Assembly (NCBI GenBank): GCA_947471745.1 | Contig: CANJKZ010000263.1 | Location: forward strand, 682,001 to 746,000 | DNA from: Closterium sp. Naga37s-1 | Taxonomy: Eukaryota > Streptophyta > Zygnematophyceae > Desmidiales > Closteriaceae | DNA: 64,000 bases | Reading direction: 5' to 3' | Shown here: positions 45,043-56,945 of the stretch, one piece after another | Numbering within the stretch: position 1 is the first letter of the stretch | Layout: every line of letters begins with the position of its first letter | The notes under the pieces: generated by a model | Told to the model about the DNA's origin: nothing | Database searches by the model: none | What the model saw: only the letters and a program-made list of their open reading frames with translations | Position numbers and translations under genes: made by a program

Positions 45043-46143
45043 GTGCCATGCCCTCGTGCATGGCTGGTGCGGTGATCGGCGTGCTTTGTGTGGGGTGCAC
45101 GCCGACGAGTTATTCTCCGAGGAGTACTGCAGTGCGGGCTGGAGCCTTAAGCGTGAACGCGGCAGGGGAGTGTAGACGGGAGTTGGGTGTGGCCCCGTCC
45201 TCGCTTGGGCGGAGTTGACTTAGGGGTCGGGTGTGAGGGGAGCAGCCGACCTGCAGTAGTGGGCGAGCTGGTCGACGAGGGTGGTCGACCTGCGTAAGGG
45301 CCACTGCGCTGGCACCGACTCCTGGGCATCGGCTTTGGGGTGGTCGACCTGGTGGTCGACGAAGGGAGGTGCCGACGTCGACCTCGATAAGGGACGCCGA
45401 GCTGGAGGGCGTCGAACAGCAGGATGCCGAGCAGCTGGGCGTCGAGTAGCGGGGCGTCGACTTGGTGACGCCGAGTTGGTGATGCCGACGTCGGGGAGTG
45501 GTCGTCGACTTGGGTGGTCGACGGGCACGCGAAGGAGCAGCTGGTCGACGTGGTTGCCCGGTCGACCAGGTTACCTGGGTGACGAGATGCTGCAGAAGAG
45601 TGCGACGGTCGCCCAGGTGGTTTTGTCGAGACCGGCCTCGGTGGTGGTATCCTGTGGTCGACGTGGCTGATCAGAAGCAGTCGTCAGCTTGGGGACGATT
45701 CGGTGTGTGCGCTGTGCAGGTTACAAGGCACAGCACGCCAATCATCTGCGAGCACCTGCGAAATAGGTGCGCTGCTGTTCTGCGGGAGCAACACTAGCAC
45801 GCCGTCAACCTGCAGCGTTGGCCCGCCGTCGACTTTGCACTGCCGGAGCGCGGTCGACCAAGTCGTGCTGGAGCACGGTCGACCATGCTGCTCTGATATA
45901 GTCTTGTCTTGCCAACTTCTTTACACCATTGTTCTGAACTTTTCCTAGTGGAACTCTTGTCAACTTTCCCCGTGAACTAGCAAGCAGTGTGCGCACAAGG
46001 AAACGACTAAGGAACGAACAAACGCAGAGATCACACGAGCACCCGTGCCTAGCCCGTAGTCTAGCTCCCGTTGTTGTAGTTATCTCCGCACTTGAGTCCC
46101 CCCAAGTAGCCCCCCCCCCCCTTCGCGTCTTGCCCCGTCAGGT
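45043..46143 (+). repeat. GTCGAC-rich tract and non-coding tail (unit 3)
   Basis: GTCGAC cluster at about 45270-45892, C12 run near 46110. No coding sequence. Confidence 0.5.
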
Positions 46144-49100
46144 GTGTCGCACTTCACTCCGCATTCGCCCCCCCTGCAGCGTCCAGTCCCTGTCGTGTCT
46201 GGGGGTGCGGGAGGTGCAGTTGCGGAGGGTGAGGGTACTGGGGCTGTAGGAGCTGATGGTGTTGGCTGTAGGGGTGCAGTGGGTGTGGGTGTGGAGGTCA
46301 CTCCTGTGGAGGACACGGCAGCCTCGAGTCAGCGGCCTCGCCGCGCGTCACCCCCTGGCTTCCCGTCCGTCCCTCAGTTCCCTCCTCATTCTTCTCTGTG
46401 GCCGGTTGCTGCATAGCCTGGGGGTGTTCCTGCGGGAGGTACTGGAGGCCCTGGGGGTGTCAGTGGTGGAGGTGCTGGTTTTGGGAGTGCTGGAGCTGGA
46501 GGTACTAACACTGTGGCGCCTACACCGCGCACTGTACGTTTCCTGACCCGTGAGAAGCGTCTCCTCCAATTGGAGAGGGAAGAGTGTGAGTGGATTGAAA
46601 GGGCACAGCAGCAGAAGCAACAGCTGCAGCAGTAGGAGTAGTCTTAGTCGCAGCAGCAGGAGAGCGTAGAGGAGGAGTCACAGCAGCAGCAGGAGTGAGG
46701 AGAGGAGTTGTCACGACTGCAGCAGCAGGTGCAGTTGTAGCTGCAGCAGGAGAGAGTAGAGGAGGAGTCACGAGTGCAGCAGCGGGTGCAGTTGCAGTCG
46801 CAGCAGGAGAGAGTACAGGAGGAGTCACGGCCGCACAAGGAGACGGTAGAGCAGGAGTCTCGTTCGCAGCAGCAGGTGCAATTGCAGACGCAGTAGGAGA
46901 GAGTAGAGGAGGAGTCACGGCCACAGCACGAGAGGGTCGTGCAGGAGTCCCGGTCGCAGCAGTGGGTGCTGCTGCTGCCGCAGCAGGAGAGGGCAGGGGA
47001 GGAGCCACAGGAGCAGCAGCAGGGACAGGTACTGTCGCAGCAGATGCTAGAGGAGGCGGAGCAGCAGCGACAGCGACTGCGCGATCTGCCTGACCCAGCA
47101 CTTGCACGCTTGGTTCGTGGTCCCCTACCGTCCCCTCCTGCTCCCCCCGTCCAGTCCCTTTCCTCATCCCAGTGGACTCGTCGTTCTCCCCTCAGTCGTG
47201 CTGTGTCTCCAGAGCCTCGTCGGTCTCGTTACCGTGTTGACGGACCGTTTCACCTTGTACTCCGTTCTTGTGTTCCACCTCCTCCGGTCCTTCCACAACC
47301 TCCTAAGTCGTCCCTCACTGTGCTTCACGACCCGTTGTCCAACAACCTCCGTGCCTTCTGTCCTGTCGTCTCACGTGTTTTGTCCACGTTGGTCACTCAC
47401 CCGACTGCACCCCTGTCGTTTGTCTCAGCACTTGGTACCACTGTCGCTAGCTTTGCCTCTTCCCACCGCCTTGACTACGCTGCTCACTTGGTGAGTGGCC
47501 TTGCTCGTTCTCCGTCCTCTGGGGGTGCTCCTGTCTTTCCCCTTGAGGTCCTAGAGGACAGGCGGTTTGGGCTTGGTTTCCTTGCGGCCGCCGTTCCGCA
47601 TCTCTGCACCATGCTGCTTGCCCCTGAGGGGGATCCAGACGCTCTTGACATCCCGATCCCTCGCAATCACACTGAGGCAGTCTCGGGACCTTGGGCCTCG
47701 TACTGGATAGCAGCTGAGGAGGCAGAGATGGCATCTTACACGTCGATGCAGTCCCACCACCTGGGACGAACGTCGTTAGTGGCCGATGGCTCTACAAGGT
47801 GAAGCGGCCACCTGGATCACAACCGGTGTTAAGGCGCGCTACGTGGCTAGAGGCTTTAGTCAATGAGAGGGGGTGGATTACATCCAGACCTTTGCTCCCA
47901 CCCCGAAGATGAGTACTCTTCGGTTGTTGTTCCATATTGCAGCCCAGCGCGACTACGAGTTGCACTCCTTGGACTTTTCCACCGCGTTCCTTCAAGGGAG
48001 CCTGCACGAGCAGATCTGGCTGCGTCACCCGCCTGGCTTTGCTGGCTCTATCCCACCTAGGACCCAGTGGCAGCTGCGTCGACCAGTCTACGGCCTGCGT
48101 CAGGCTCCACGTGAATGGCATGACACACTTCACTCACCCCTTGCAGTGCTGGACTTCTTCCGTCGTCTGCCGACCCGTCATTGTTCGTCCGCCGTGGCTC
48201 GACCCCGTTCTTTGTCCTGGTCTACGTCGACGACCTAGTGTTCGCCACTCCCGACCGACGCGCGCTGGCCTCTGTGAAGGAGGAACTGTAGAGGAGACAC
48301 ACTTGCACTGACCTTGGTGAGCTGTAGCACTACTTTGGCCTGCAGATCACCAAGGACAGGGCAGCTCGCACCATTACGCTGATCCAGTCGTATACGGTCG
48401 AGTAGATCCTCACGCGGTTCTGCTTCCCGTTCTCCAAGGTACAGCTCACCCCTCTTGCTGTGGATCATGAGCTCACGGCTCCACCTTCGGACGAGTCATT
48501 TGAGTCCAGTGGTCCATATCCTGAGCTGGTGGGTTGTCTCATGTACCTGATGACCTGTACTCGTTTAGACCTAGCTTACCCTCTTAGCGTCCTTGCGCGC
48601 TTTGTTGCGCCTAGGAGGCACCGACCGTCCCACTGGTACGCTGCTAAGAGGGTGGCAAAGTATGTGGCGAGTACATCAGGCATAGGACCTGTCCTTGGAG
48701 GGAAGCAGCCAGTTACACTTACAGGTTACTCGGACTCGTCGTGGGCCGACGACGCGGAGACACGTCGGTCTACACAGGGGTACTCCTTTAGCCTCGGGAC
48801 AGGTGTTGTTTCGTGGCGATGGCCTCGGGCGTCGTCCGTCGCCGGTTCCAGCTGTGAGGCAGAGGTGTACGCTACGGCCGTGGCCGCTCAGGAGCTTCGC
48901 TGTCTGTCTTTCCTTCTCACCGACCTTGGTGAGCGGCCTCGCTCTCCCCCAGTCTTGTTTGCTGACAACAGGTCGGCTGTCCTATTGTGTGAGGAGCCCC
49001 GATTGGTTGGGAAGGCGAAGCACATCCAGCTTCGTTACTTCCTTCTGCGTGAGTTGCAGTAGCGTGGCCAGGCATTCGTTCGATGTGTGGTCTCCGAGGC

Positions 49101-49203
49101 CAACACGGCAGATATCTTCACCAAGGCGTTGCCACTTTGTGACCACCAGCGTTTCTGCACCCAGCTTGGCCTTGTGCCTGCCCTTCCTCACTTGCTTACG
49201 TAG
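46144..49203 (+). pseudogene. Copia C degenerate pol (unit 3)
   Basis: Same frames, stops and frameshifts as units 1 and 2. Gln-rich minisatellite at 46629-47069. Noted differences include VLSTLVTH for VLSALVTH. Confidence 0.85.
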
Positions 49204-49949
49204 AGATGCCTTGTCCTGCTTGTCTTGTAATCTTGCATCTCCTTATATTTGCTATATATTTGCATGTGGACTGGCCTTGTGGCCTCTTACTTGCTCTCGG
49301 GGTGTGTGGTGACTTTGAGCTCCACCCTGAGATTTGTCTTGTTCTTGTGGACTGGTCTTGTGAGCCTTGCTTGTCCCTGCAGACTGGTCATGTGACCCTT
49401 GCTTGCTCTCAGAGTGTGTGGTGTCCTTGAGATCCACCCTGCGCTATGTATTGCTTTCCACAGGACCACCGTCACCTAGAATATGAGGGTGTGTCAAGTT
49501 ATATTTTTTATAGTTTATATTTGTTAGTCTAGGTGTACATTATGTTGAGTGCAATACATGGTTTGCACGACAACCTACCACCTATTCGTCGACGTTGAGT
49601 GAAAGTGAGTTGTTTCGTTTGAAGGTAATTTGTTATGTGTGAGTTGCGCATTTTCGTGCTTTACGTTTGATTGTTTACGGCTCGTGAATCGCCTCAACGG
49701 TTCATGAGTTATGTGCGTTTTCGTGAAAGATTGCGTTCCTGAGTGTTTGTGAATGTTCATGTGTGAATGCGAAACTTCGTGTGCGTTTGCGTTGTTTCGC
49801 GAGTTGTCGTGAGTGTGCGTGAATTTTGTGTTCGTGCATTTCTGTGAGTTCTGTGAGCTGTTCGTGAAGGTTGATATGCATTCATGTAAGTTCGTATGTT
49901 TCTGTCTTTTCGTGTGTGTTCATGAAGTGTCGTGAGTGTTCACGAAGTT
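49204..49949 (+). other. Copia C tail with duplication, then G/T-rich tract (unit 3)
   Basis: Tail duplication at 49266-49331 and 49378-49443. G/T-rich tract at 49589-49949. No coding sequence. Confidence 0.5.
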
Positions 49950-50372
49950 GACTGCGATAATTTTCGCATCAGTCAAGGTCAACTGTGTGGGAAAATCAGA
50001 CCCGCGCGTGTGGTCCTGATTTCGCGTGTGTGGGCCCTCAGGCCCAAGCGTGTGCCTCGCACTGTTGCGAGCGTGCAACTATGGGCACGATCGCAACAGG
50101 ACAGGGCGAATGATCGCCCTGCCCACGCGCAGGACAGCGCACGTCAGTGCACTGTACAGCACGACCGAAAAATCGGTCGTGCATGATTGCAGTCGTGGGG
50201 GTGCTCGGGATTTCGGTTGGAAAACCGATTTCCGCGTTGACTCAGCTTGCAGGTAATTTCGCGAGAAATATCGCGCGCGTAAAGGGACAATTTCGACACA
50301 GGGAAAAACGGTGGAAAACCGTTTTGTAACTGTGAACGTTCGTGATAACGGTAATCCCACACGAATGTTCAT
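49950..50372 (+). other. Hairpin array with a changed first stem (unit 3)
   Basis: The stems match units 1 and 2 except the first. Here the left arm reads TTGACTGCGA and the right side TCGC...AGTCAA, so the outer pairing moves outward, whereas units 1 and 2 pair GAC with GTC. One extra G near 49990 shifts coordinates by one. The 10-bp perfect stem is at 50159-50182. Confidence 0.7.
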
Positions 50373-50464
50373 GATTGCGCACAGGAACTCACGAATGTTC
50401 GCGAAGAGAGTCAGCAGGGGAAGCGACATCGTGATCACTCACGGCAGTGTCAACGGCGAAAGCA

Positions 50465-51932
50465 ACACCCTGACCTTCGTCGACGTGTACTAACGCTACG
50501 ACTAGGTTGCCAATGTTGATTTTTGCTCCAAGGCTCCTGAAATATTCCGCATCTGGCTGGCTCACGCGCAACGGAAATCAGTAAAGAAGCTGAAAGTTTG
50601 GCAGACAGACGGCACCAAGGAATTTCGAGGCAACGAGCTGCAGGCATTTATCATAGAGAAGGGGAAAAAGCATCACATTTCACTCCCCTACGCACACTAG
50701 CAGCAAGGCGTCGCTGAACGGGTTAACCGCACCCTCATGATGAAGGTCCGCGCCCTCATGAACCAGTCGGGCCTCCCCAAGAAGTACTGGCCATACGCCA
50801 TGAACCACGCCGTGCTTTCTACCACGGCGAACAAAAGAAACCTCTCCCCACACATGAAGTGGGCCGGGACAAGGGGAGACACCTCCATGCTGAGGGTCTG
50901 GGGGTGCATGGTGCAGTACCGGCCGACATGCGCTACTATAAGCAAGTTCACTGAACATGCGCGCTGGCGAATCCACCTGGGACTTAGGCATGAATACAAG
51001 GGTTGGCTGGTCCTGGACGTTGACAACACACAATCGTACCCGCGCGCGACATTTTCTTCCACGAGCGGCCTACCTTGGAACAGTGGATAGAGGACCAGTG
51101 CAGCAACGTTGTTCAGGCCTACATCAACAACGGCCGAAGCTTCGCCTCGCCAGAAGATGAAGAAGCCGCAGCAGCACTTGACCGTGACCCTGCCGACGAA
51201 CATCCCGGCGTACCTCCTCGCCCGCGCGACGACAACGACAATGATGACGATGACGACGTCCCCGGCATCTGGACCGTCCCATCACCATGATCCCCCAAGC
51301 AACTCACCGCCTGCCCACGAGAGTGATGACGACGACGTAGTTGAAGTCACCCCTCAGGAAGCCGAAGGCGCATCCACCGTGCATCACTGAGCCTAAGAAC
51401 CCGCGATAGGCTCTCAAAGGCCCACACGTTAAGGAATGGCGTGTAGCTATAAACGCGGAGCTGAAAATGCTGGAGTCGCGCAATACATGGGTTCTAGTGG
51501 ATCGTGCAGCAGTGAAGGGGAGGAGGGTGCTAAACAAAAATTGGGTCTTTCGTCTCACGACCGCCGCTGACGGAACTGTCGATCGCTTCAAGGCACAATA
51601 GGTCGTACGTGGGTACGACCAGCGTCATGGCATCGACTTCGACCAGACTTGTGCCCCTGTAAGCCGCCATACCTCTGTGTGGATTCTACTCGCCATCGAT
51701 GCTGCTAAGCACCTACCACTACGACAGATCGTCATCATGAACGCACTTTTGTATGCGGTGGATGCGACCATCTTCATGAAGCAACCGCACACCGACGGGG
51801 AAGGAGACCACAGGGTTTGTCAGCTGAAGAAATCCCTCTACGGGATCAAGCAGGCGCCGCGCCTCTGGCAGCAACACCTATACAAGATACTTCTGGAGAT
51901 CGGCTTCAGGCAATTGCCGCACGAACCAGGAA
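50465..51932 (+). pseudogene. Copia D integrase/RT fragment (unit 3)
   Basis: Like unit 1: ATAAAC at the RT start region and a TAG near 51599. One additional change (KAQ for KAR) precedes the stop. Confidence 0.8.
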
Positions 51933-52302
51933 TGTGAGAGTACGACGGCTTATGCTGGCTCTGCTAGCTTGCCTAGACTTTATTATGCTATATCTAGCTT
52001 GGGATTTATTTATCATGCATAGATATGATTGATTTCCTAGGTTAGGTTCATTCCTATATGTTATTATAGTTATAGCACCGAACCAGGTTACGTGTACCGA
52101 ACTCAAGCCTATTCGGTTTCCACCGAATTGCTTTCTACTGAGTTCGGGAAAGTTCTGTTCGGGACGCTTCGCGACCCTCAGAACATTCGCGTAACACCTG
52201 GGTAACTGGCCTTGTGTCGAGACTATATATGGCCTCGTGTTGTACCCAGGTGAATCATTCAATCCAAACTCTCTTTTATGAGCTCGATCCTAGATCCTCA
52301 CA
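51933..52302 (+). repeat. Gypsy E 5' LTR (unit 3)
   Basis: 370 bp, TGTGAG...CTCACA, TATA-like box at 52223-52232. Confidence 0.85.
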
Positions 52303-52733
52303 CTTCGTAATCAGAGCCTGTTTAGAAGCGAAGTTTTTCGACCGCTAAAAACTAGCTTTTAAAACCGCGGGGGCGACGACGGAAAGCGCCGATTTTGGGT
52401 ACGTAAACCAGTTCCGCGCTATTTTTTAGCGTCCCCCTCGAACCGGTTTTCGAACAATCCTCAGGTCCAGTGGCGAAAAAGTTGGAATTTCGACCGTCAG
52501 ATCGATTCGAATCTCAACGGCCCTGAGAATTCCGCCCAAAAAAGTTGGAATTGGGAGCGTCGGATCGAATTTCTTCTCAACGGCCGAGATCGGACGCGAA
52601 TTTCGACTAAGGAAGAATTACGCGACTTACAGAATCAACGCTCGTCATTTCTACAGTCGATTCGACTCACAGTAAGATGACCAGCGCCTAGAATTCAATT
52701 ATTTTCGTCGCAAATCTTCCTGTAAATCGCCAA
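52303..52733 (+). promoter_or_regulatory. Gypsy E primer-binding site and leader (unit 3)
   Basis: The primer site is degraded to TCGTAATCAGAGCC. Leader repeats at 52476-52522 and 52539-52585. Confidence 0.55.
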
Positions 52734-54221
52734 ATGGAGGAAAATAGTGATAATTCCGTACGAAAAATTACGGAGTTACACACCGGCCTGGACCAGACGC
52801 GAGCGGCACTCCAGTGAATAGAGGAGCTTCTCGCGAACCAGTCGACAGCCGCCACGGCAGCAGCAAACGCAGCGGCGAATGCAGCAGCGACGTCAGTAGC
52901 AGCAGCGGCGACACCGACACTTCACCCAGCAGCAGCGGCAGTGGCTACAGTGAATCTTGAGGCGGCACGTCCGAGGCAACCGGAGACGTTCAATCCGAAT
53001 GCGGGAGACACCGACGTCCGTCGATTCATTGCGACCCTCGAAATTTACTTCGAGGCCGTTGGCTGTACGACCCCGACACACGATGCAATGCAGATTCGGC
53101 TCATAGCGACACTGTTACGAGGCCCGGCGCTCGAGTGGATTTACAACAGCAATAAGATCCGAGGCGAGGGGTCATGGACGCAGTTTCGGGAAGCTTTAAT
53201 TCAACGTTTCGAACCAATCAACTCCAGCTACATGGCGCGGCAGCAGATTCATCGGCATAAACAGTTCGGCAGTGTAACACAGTACACGCAGCAGATGGAG
53301 AGCCTCTTCAACCGAATAACCGACCTGACCGAAGGGGAAAAAAATCCAAGCGTTTACTGAGGGGCTAAAGATGGAAGTCCGCCGACAGGTGATTGCCGCG
53401 AACTACAACAACTACCGCGACATGGTGTGTGCAGCAGAGAGATTTGATGCGCTGACGCGAGATCAACCCGAGACACGACGCCACGTGCCGAACCGATCAT
53501 TTGGCACGAAGCGATCGGCACCACCCACGACCGCCGACCCGATGGATATCGACAAGATCGACGCGAAGCAGCGGCCGACAAAATATGAGAAGTGCGAATT
53601 TTGCGGCGCAGCAGGACATCGACTCTTGGCGTGTTGGAAAATGAAGAAGGCACGAGCGGAGCTGCAGGGTTCGCGACATCCACGATGGCGAAAAAAGGAG
53701 AACACGATGGCGCGAGTTTAAAACGCCACGACCCGCCGGCAACAGGGGAAATCGCCGAGACAAATGGAGGCTCCGCGAAACAAGACTCAGCACCGACCGG
53801 GAAAGTCCAGCCGAACACCCCCGAGAGTAAGAATATTCCCTCTCGAGGTTTTCAAGCCTTTAAAAAATTCAGGGGAGATTTCGAGGCCAAGAAAAAGCCT
53901 TCAGACATGATTCAGGTACCTGAGAAGTTGGGCAAACCACTCCGGAGCGTTGAAAAGGGTCGTGCGTTCCAAGGAGTTACTTTTCTCTCCCCGCAGCATA
54001 GTGTAAAGGCTCCCGATTGTCCACAGGAGAACCCTACACAGCTGCAAAGGCTTAAGAGAAGGTTCCAGGCCAAGACGAAGCTGAATCGGTCTCGGATAAA
54101 TCCTTCTAACCCAACTCAGTTGAAAACTAAATTGGAGTCAGCAGCTTGGAGCGCAGGACCGAGGGATGATCTATTCGATGTACCCTACGATCCTATAAGC
54201 GAGACCATATACGGTTACTAG
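52734..54221 (+). pseudogene. Gypsy E gag (unit 3)
   Basis: Early TGA at 52815 and both A-run frame changes as in the other units. The capsid frame is open to 53360, and the knuckle is at 53593-53634. An Ala-to-Gly change (GAAGFATST) distinguishes it downstream. Confidence 0.8.
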
Positions 54222-56090
54222 GAGCGGCAACAACCACTAATACTCGAGGTGATCTGCAACGGGCGACGCCTCCAGACACTGGTGGATAGCGGTGCGTCTC
54301 ACTCGGTGTGCGACCGCGGGACGTTGGAGAAAATTGGAGAATCTTCGGAGGAGACCAAGTTCACGGCAACGATGGTGGACGGTACGAAACTTCCCATCCA
54401 CGGCAAAGCATCACTGCAGCTGCACATAGGGGCGCTGAGGTGGAAGCCGACGTTGCCGATCACGAACATCAAGGGATCAGATTTCATCTTGGGGCGAGAT
54501 TTCTTGAAGCGGTTCAACCCCGAAAACGACTGGGTCAACAGGAAGGCGTGCATCTACAACAACGGGAAACGAGTGGAGCTGCGAAGCTGGACGGATACAG
54601 GGAGCGTTCCTGAAACGACACTGGCACGGTTCGAACGGACGATGAATGAGAGCAACACGGGTTACTTAGCACTGGTTATGGCAGCAGCAGAGGAGGAGAA
54701 GCCGAGTTCGGAGCTACCTGTAGCAGTGAAGGAGGTCTTGGAGCAGTACAAGGATATAATGCCCGACGACCTACCCGCAGGCGTACCTCCAGCACGCACC
54801 CACGAGCACGAGATCGTGGAGGAACCAGGTGCGGAACCCGTCTCACGAGCACCATACCGACTGAGTCCGACAGAACTGACAGACATGAAGAAGCAAATAG
54901 AGTATCTACTGGACAGACAACTGATCCGCCCATCCACCTCTCCCTACGGTGCACCAGTTCTCTTCACTCCAAAACCAGACGGCAGTTTACGGATGTGCAT
55001 CGACTACCGCACACTGAACAAACAGACAGTTAAGAACAAATACCCCATACCGCGCATAGACGACCTACTGGACCAACTGCGTGGTGCAACAGTCTTTTCG
55101 AAGCTGGACCTACGGTCGGGTTACTGGCAGATCAAGATGGCGGACAACTCGGTCCACAAGATGGTGTTCTGTACCAGATACGGCTCCTACGAATACTTGG
55201 TGATGCCGTTCGGACTCTGCAACGCACCAACGACGTTCCAGGCGGAAATGAACCATATCCTGCGGCCCCTGCTGGACGAGTGCGTAGTAGTGTACCTGGA
55301 CGATATCCTCATCTACTCCATGACCATGAAGGAGCACGTGGAGCATCTGCGGAAGGTATTCGAGATCCTGCGGAAAAACAATTTCTACGTGAAGCTGTCG
55401 AAGAGCGACTTTGCACTGAAGAAGGTGCAGTTTCTCGGGCACATGGTGAGTGCCGAGGGCGTACACGTGGACCCGCGGAAGATCGAAGCCGTCAAGAAGT
55501 GGAAAGTACCGGAGAACGTGAAGGAGTTGCAGCAGTTCCTAGGCTTCGCCAACTACTACAACAGGTTTGTGCCGCAGTACGCTAAGATAGCAGCGCCACT
55601 AACCGACCTACTGAAAAAGGATACGCCCTACAAATGGGATACTCCTCACCATCAAGCCATGGAGCAACTACAGACAGCACTGACCACAGCCCCAATGTTC
55701 ATTTTACCGGATCCAGACAAGGACTACATAGTTGAAGCAGACGCTAGTGATCAAGCAGTCGGAGCAGTACTGATGCAAGATCACGGGAACGATTTGCAGC
55801 CCATCGCCTACCTCAGTAAAAAGCTACACGGAGCAGAACTGAACTACCCCATACACGACAAGGAAGCCTTAGCCATCGTCGTAGCCTTCAAAGCGTGGAG
55901 GTGTTACCTAGAGGGGGCCAAGACCACAGTCTATACGGACCACTGCAGTCTCAAATACCTAAAGTCACAGCCGACACTCTCGCGACGACAAGTGCGGTGG
56001 ATGGACTTCTTGGAAACTCACTTCCACTACGACATCGTCTACAAGCCCGGGCTACACAACAAAGCAGACGCGTTGAGCCGCCGCGGACAT
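54222..56090 (+). pseudogene. Gypsy E pol, 3'-truncated (unit 3)
   Basis: Best-kept copy. From 54249 the 655-codon frame has retropepsin Asp at residue 13 (VDSGAS), the YLDD box at residues 349-352, RNase H Asp in VEADASDQ (about 498) and YTDH (about 563). From residue 615 onward the protein is read from the Copia A LTR. With no integrase and no 3' LTR it is a dead element. Confidence 0.85.
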
Positions 56091-56911
56091 TGTTGGTGCA
56101 ACCCTACGGTTTGCACTCGGCTTGTTGTCCGTGTGCGTGAATGTGTGTGTGTATGGAATGGTATGAGGGCATGGGATAATATATATTTCATGCTTATAAT
56201 TGTGTGTGAATGTTGAGTCATGATGTCGAGTGTGTGTGTCGAGTCAATAGCGAGTTATCGCTAGACGCGTGTTACGCGGTCGTTTGTGTCTCGCACGCGG
56301 TTTCTATTTTGTCGTGCGCGGTTTCTATTTTGTCCTGTGTCGAACGTTCGGCGTGTCGCAGGTGTGTGCAGCAGACCCATCAAGAACTCAAGGATGAGTT
56401 TGTGATGAAGAGCCCGAGCCTTGGTGTCAAGCCTCAAGTGATTTCGAAGCTCGCCAAAAAAGGGTACACCTCAAGATATTGAAGATAGTTACATTACTTT
56501 GTGTAGTGTAACATTTCACTTGGTGTAGGCCCTAGTGAAGGGTAGTTTCGAGACCCTTCGTGGTTGGGGACAGTGTGGCACTGTTCCACATCACTGTACC
56601 TCGGCTCTTGGGGTTTGTAGGAGCTGGGAGTCATTCCCAACTCGTAACTCTTCCTATCTTGTGTTCTAAGACTATAGTGGCTGCCATAGTACCGTTCGTT
56701 CAAACCGACGCTGTGTCGTCAATTCTTTATCAAATCGTGCAATCTAAATTGCTAATTGTAGACGACGTGAAGACGCTCCAGATCCAATTTGAATCAAGTC
56801 ATTTGCAGCTGTGAGCAGAACGCTATCAACGTTTGAAGCCGCTGTGCAGAAATCCGTCTGTGCTCTCTATCTTTCGTTTTAGGCAAATTCAAGCCTATTG
56901 TGACTATAACA
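56091..56911 (+). repeat. Copia A 5' LTR (unit 3)
   Basis: 821 bp, TGTTGGTG...CTATAACA. TATA-like stretch at 56176-56188. Same insertion site in Gypsy E as in units 1 and 2, so it is one insertion event copied with the unit. Confidence 0.9.
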
Positions 56912-56913
56912 AG

Positions 56914-56925
56914 TGGTATCAGTGC
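56914..56925 (+). promoter_or_regulatory. Copia A primer-binding site, altered
   Basis: TGGTATCAGTGC: T in place of A at the tenth base of the initiator tRNA-Met complement. The change is shared with unit 2, but absent in unit 1 and at 62404. It would weaken primer pairing at one position. Confidence 0.75.
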
Positions 56926-56945
56926 CCCTTGGAGCAGTTTCGACA

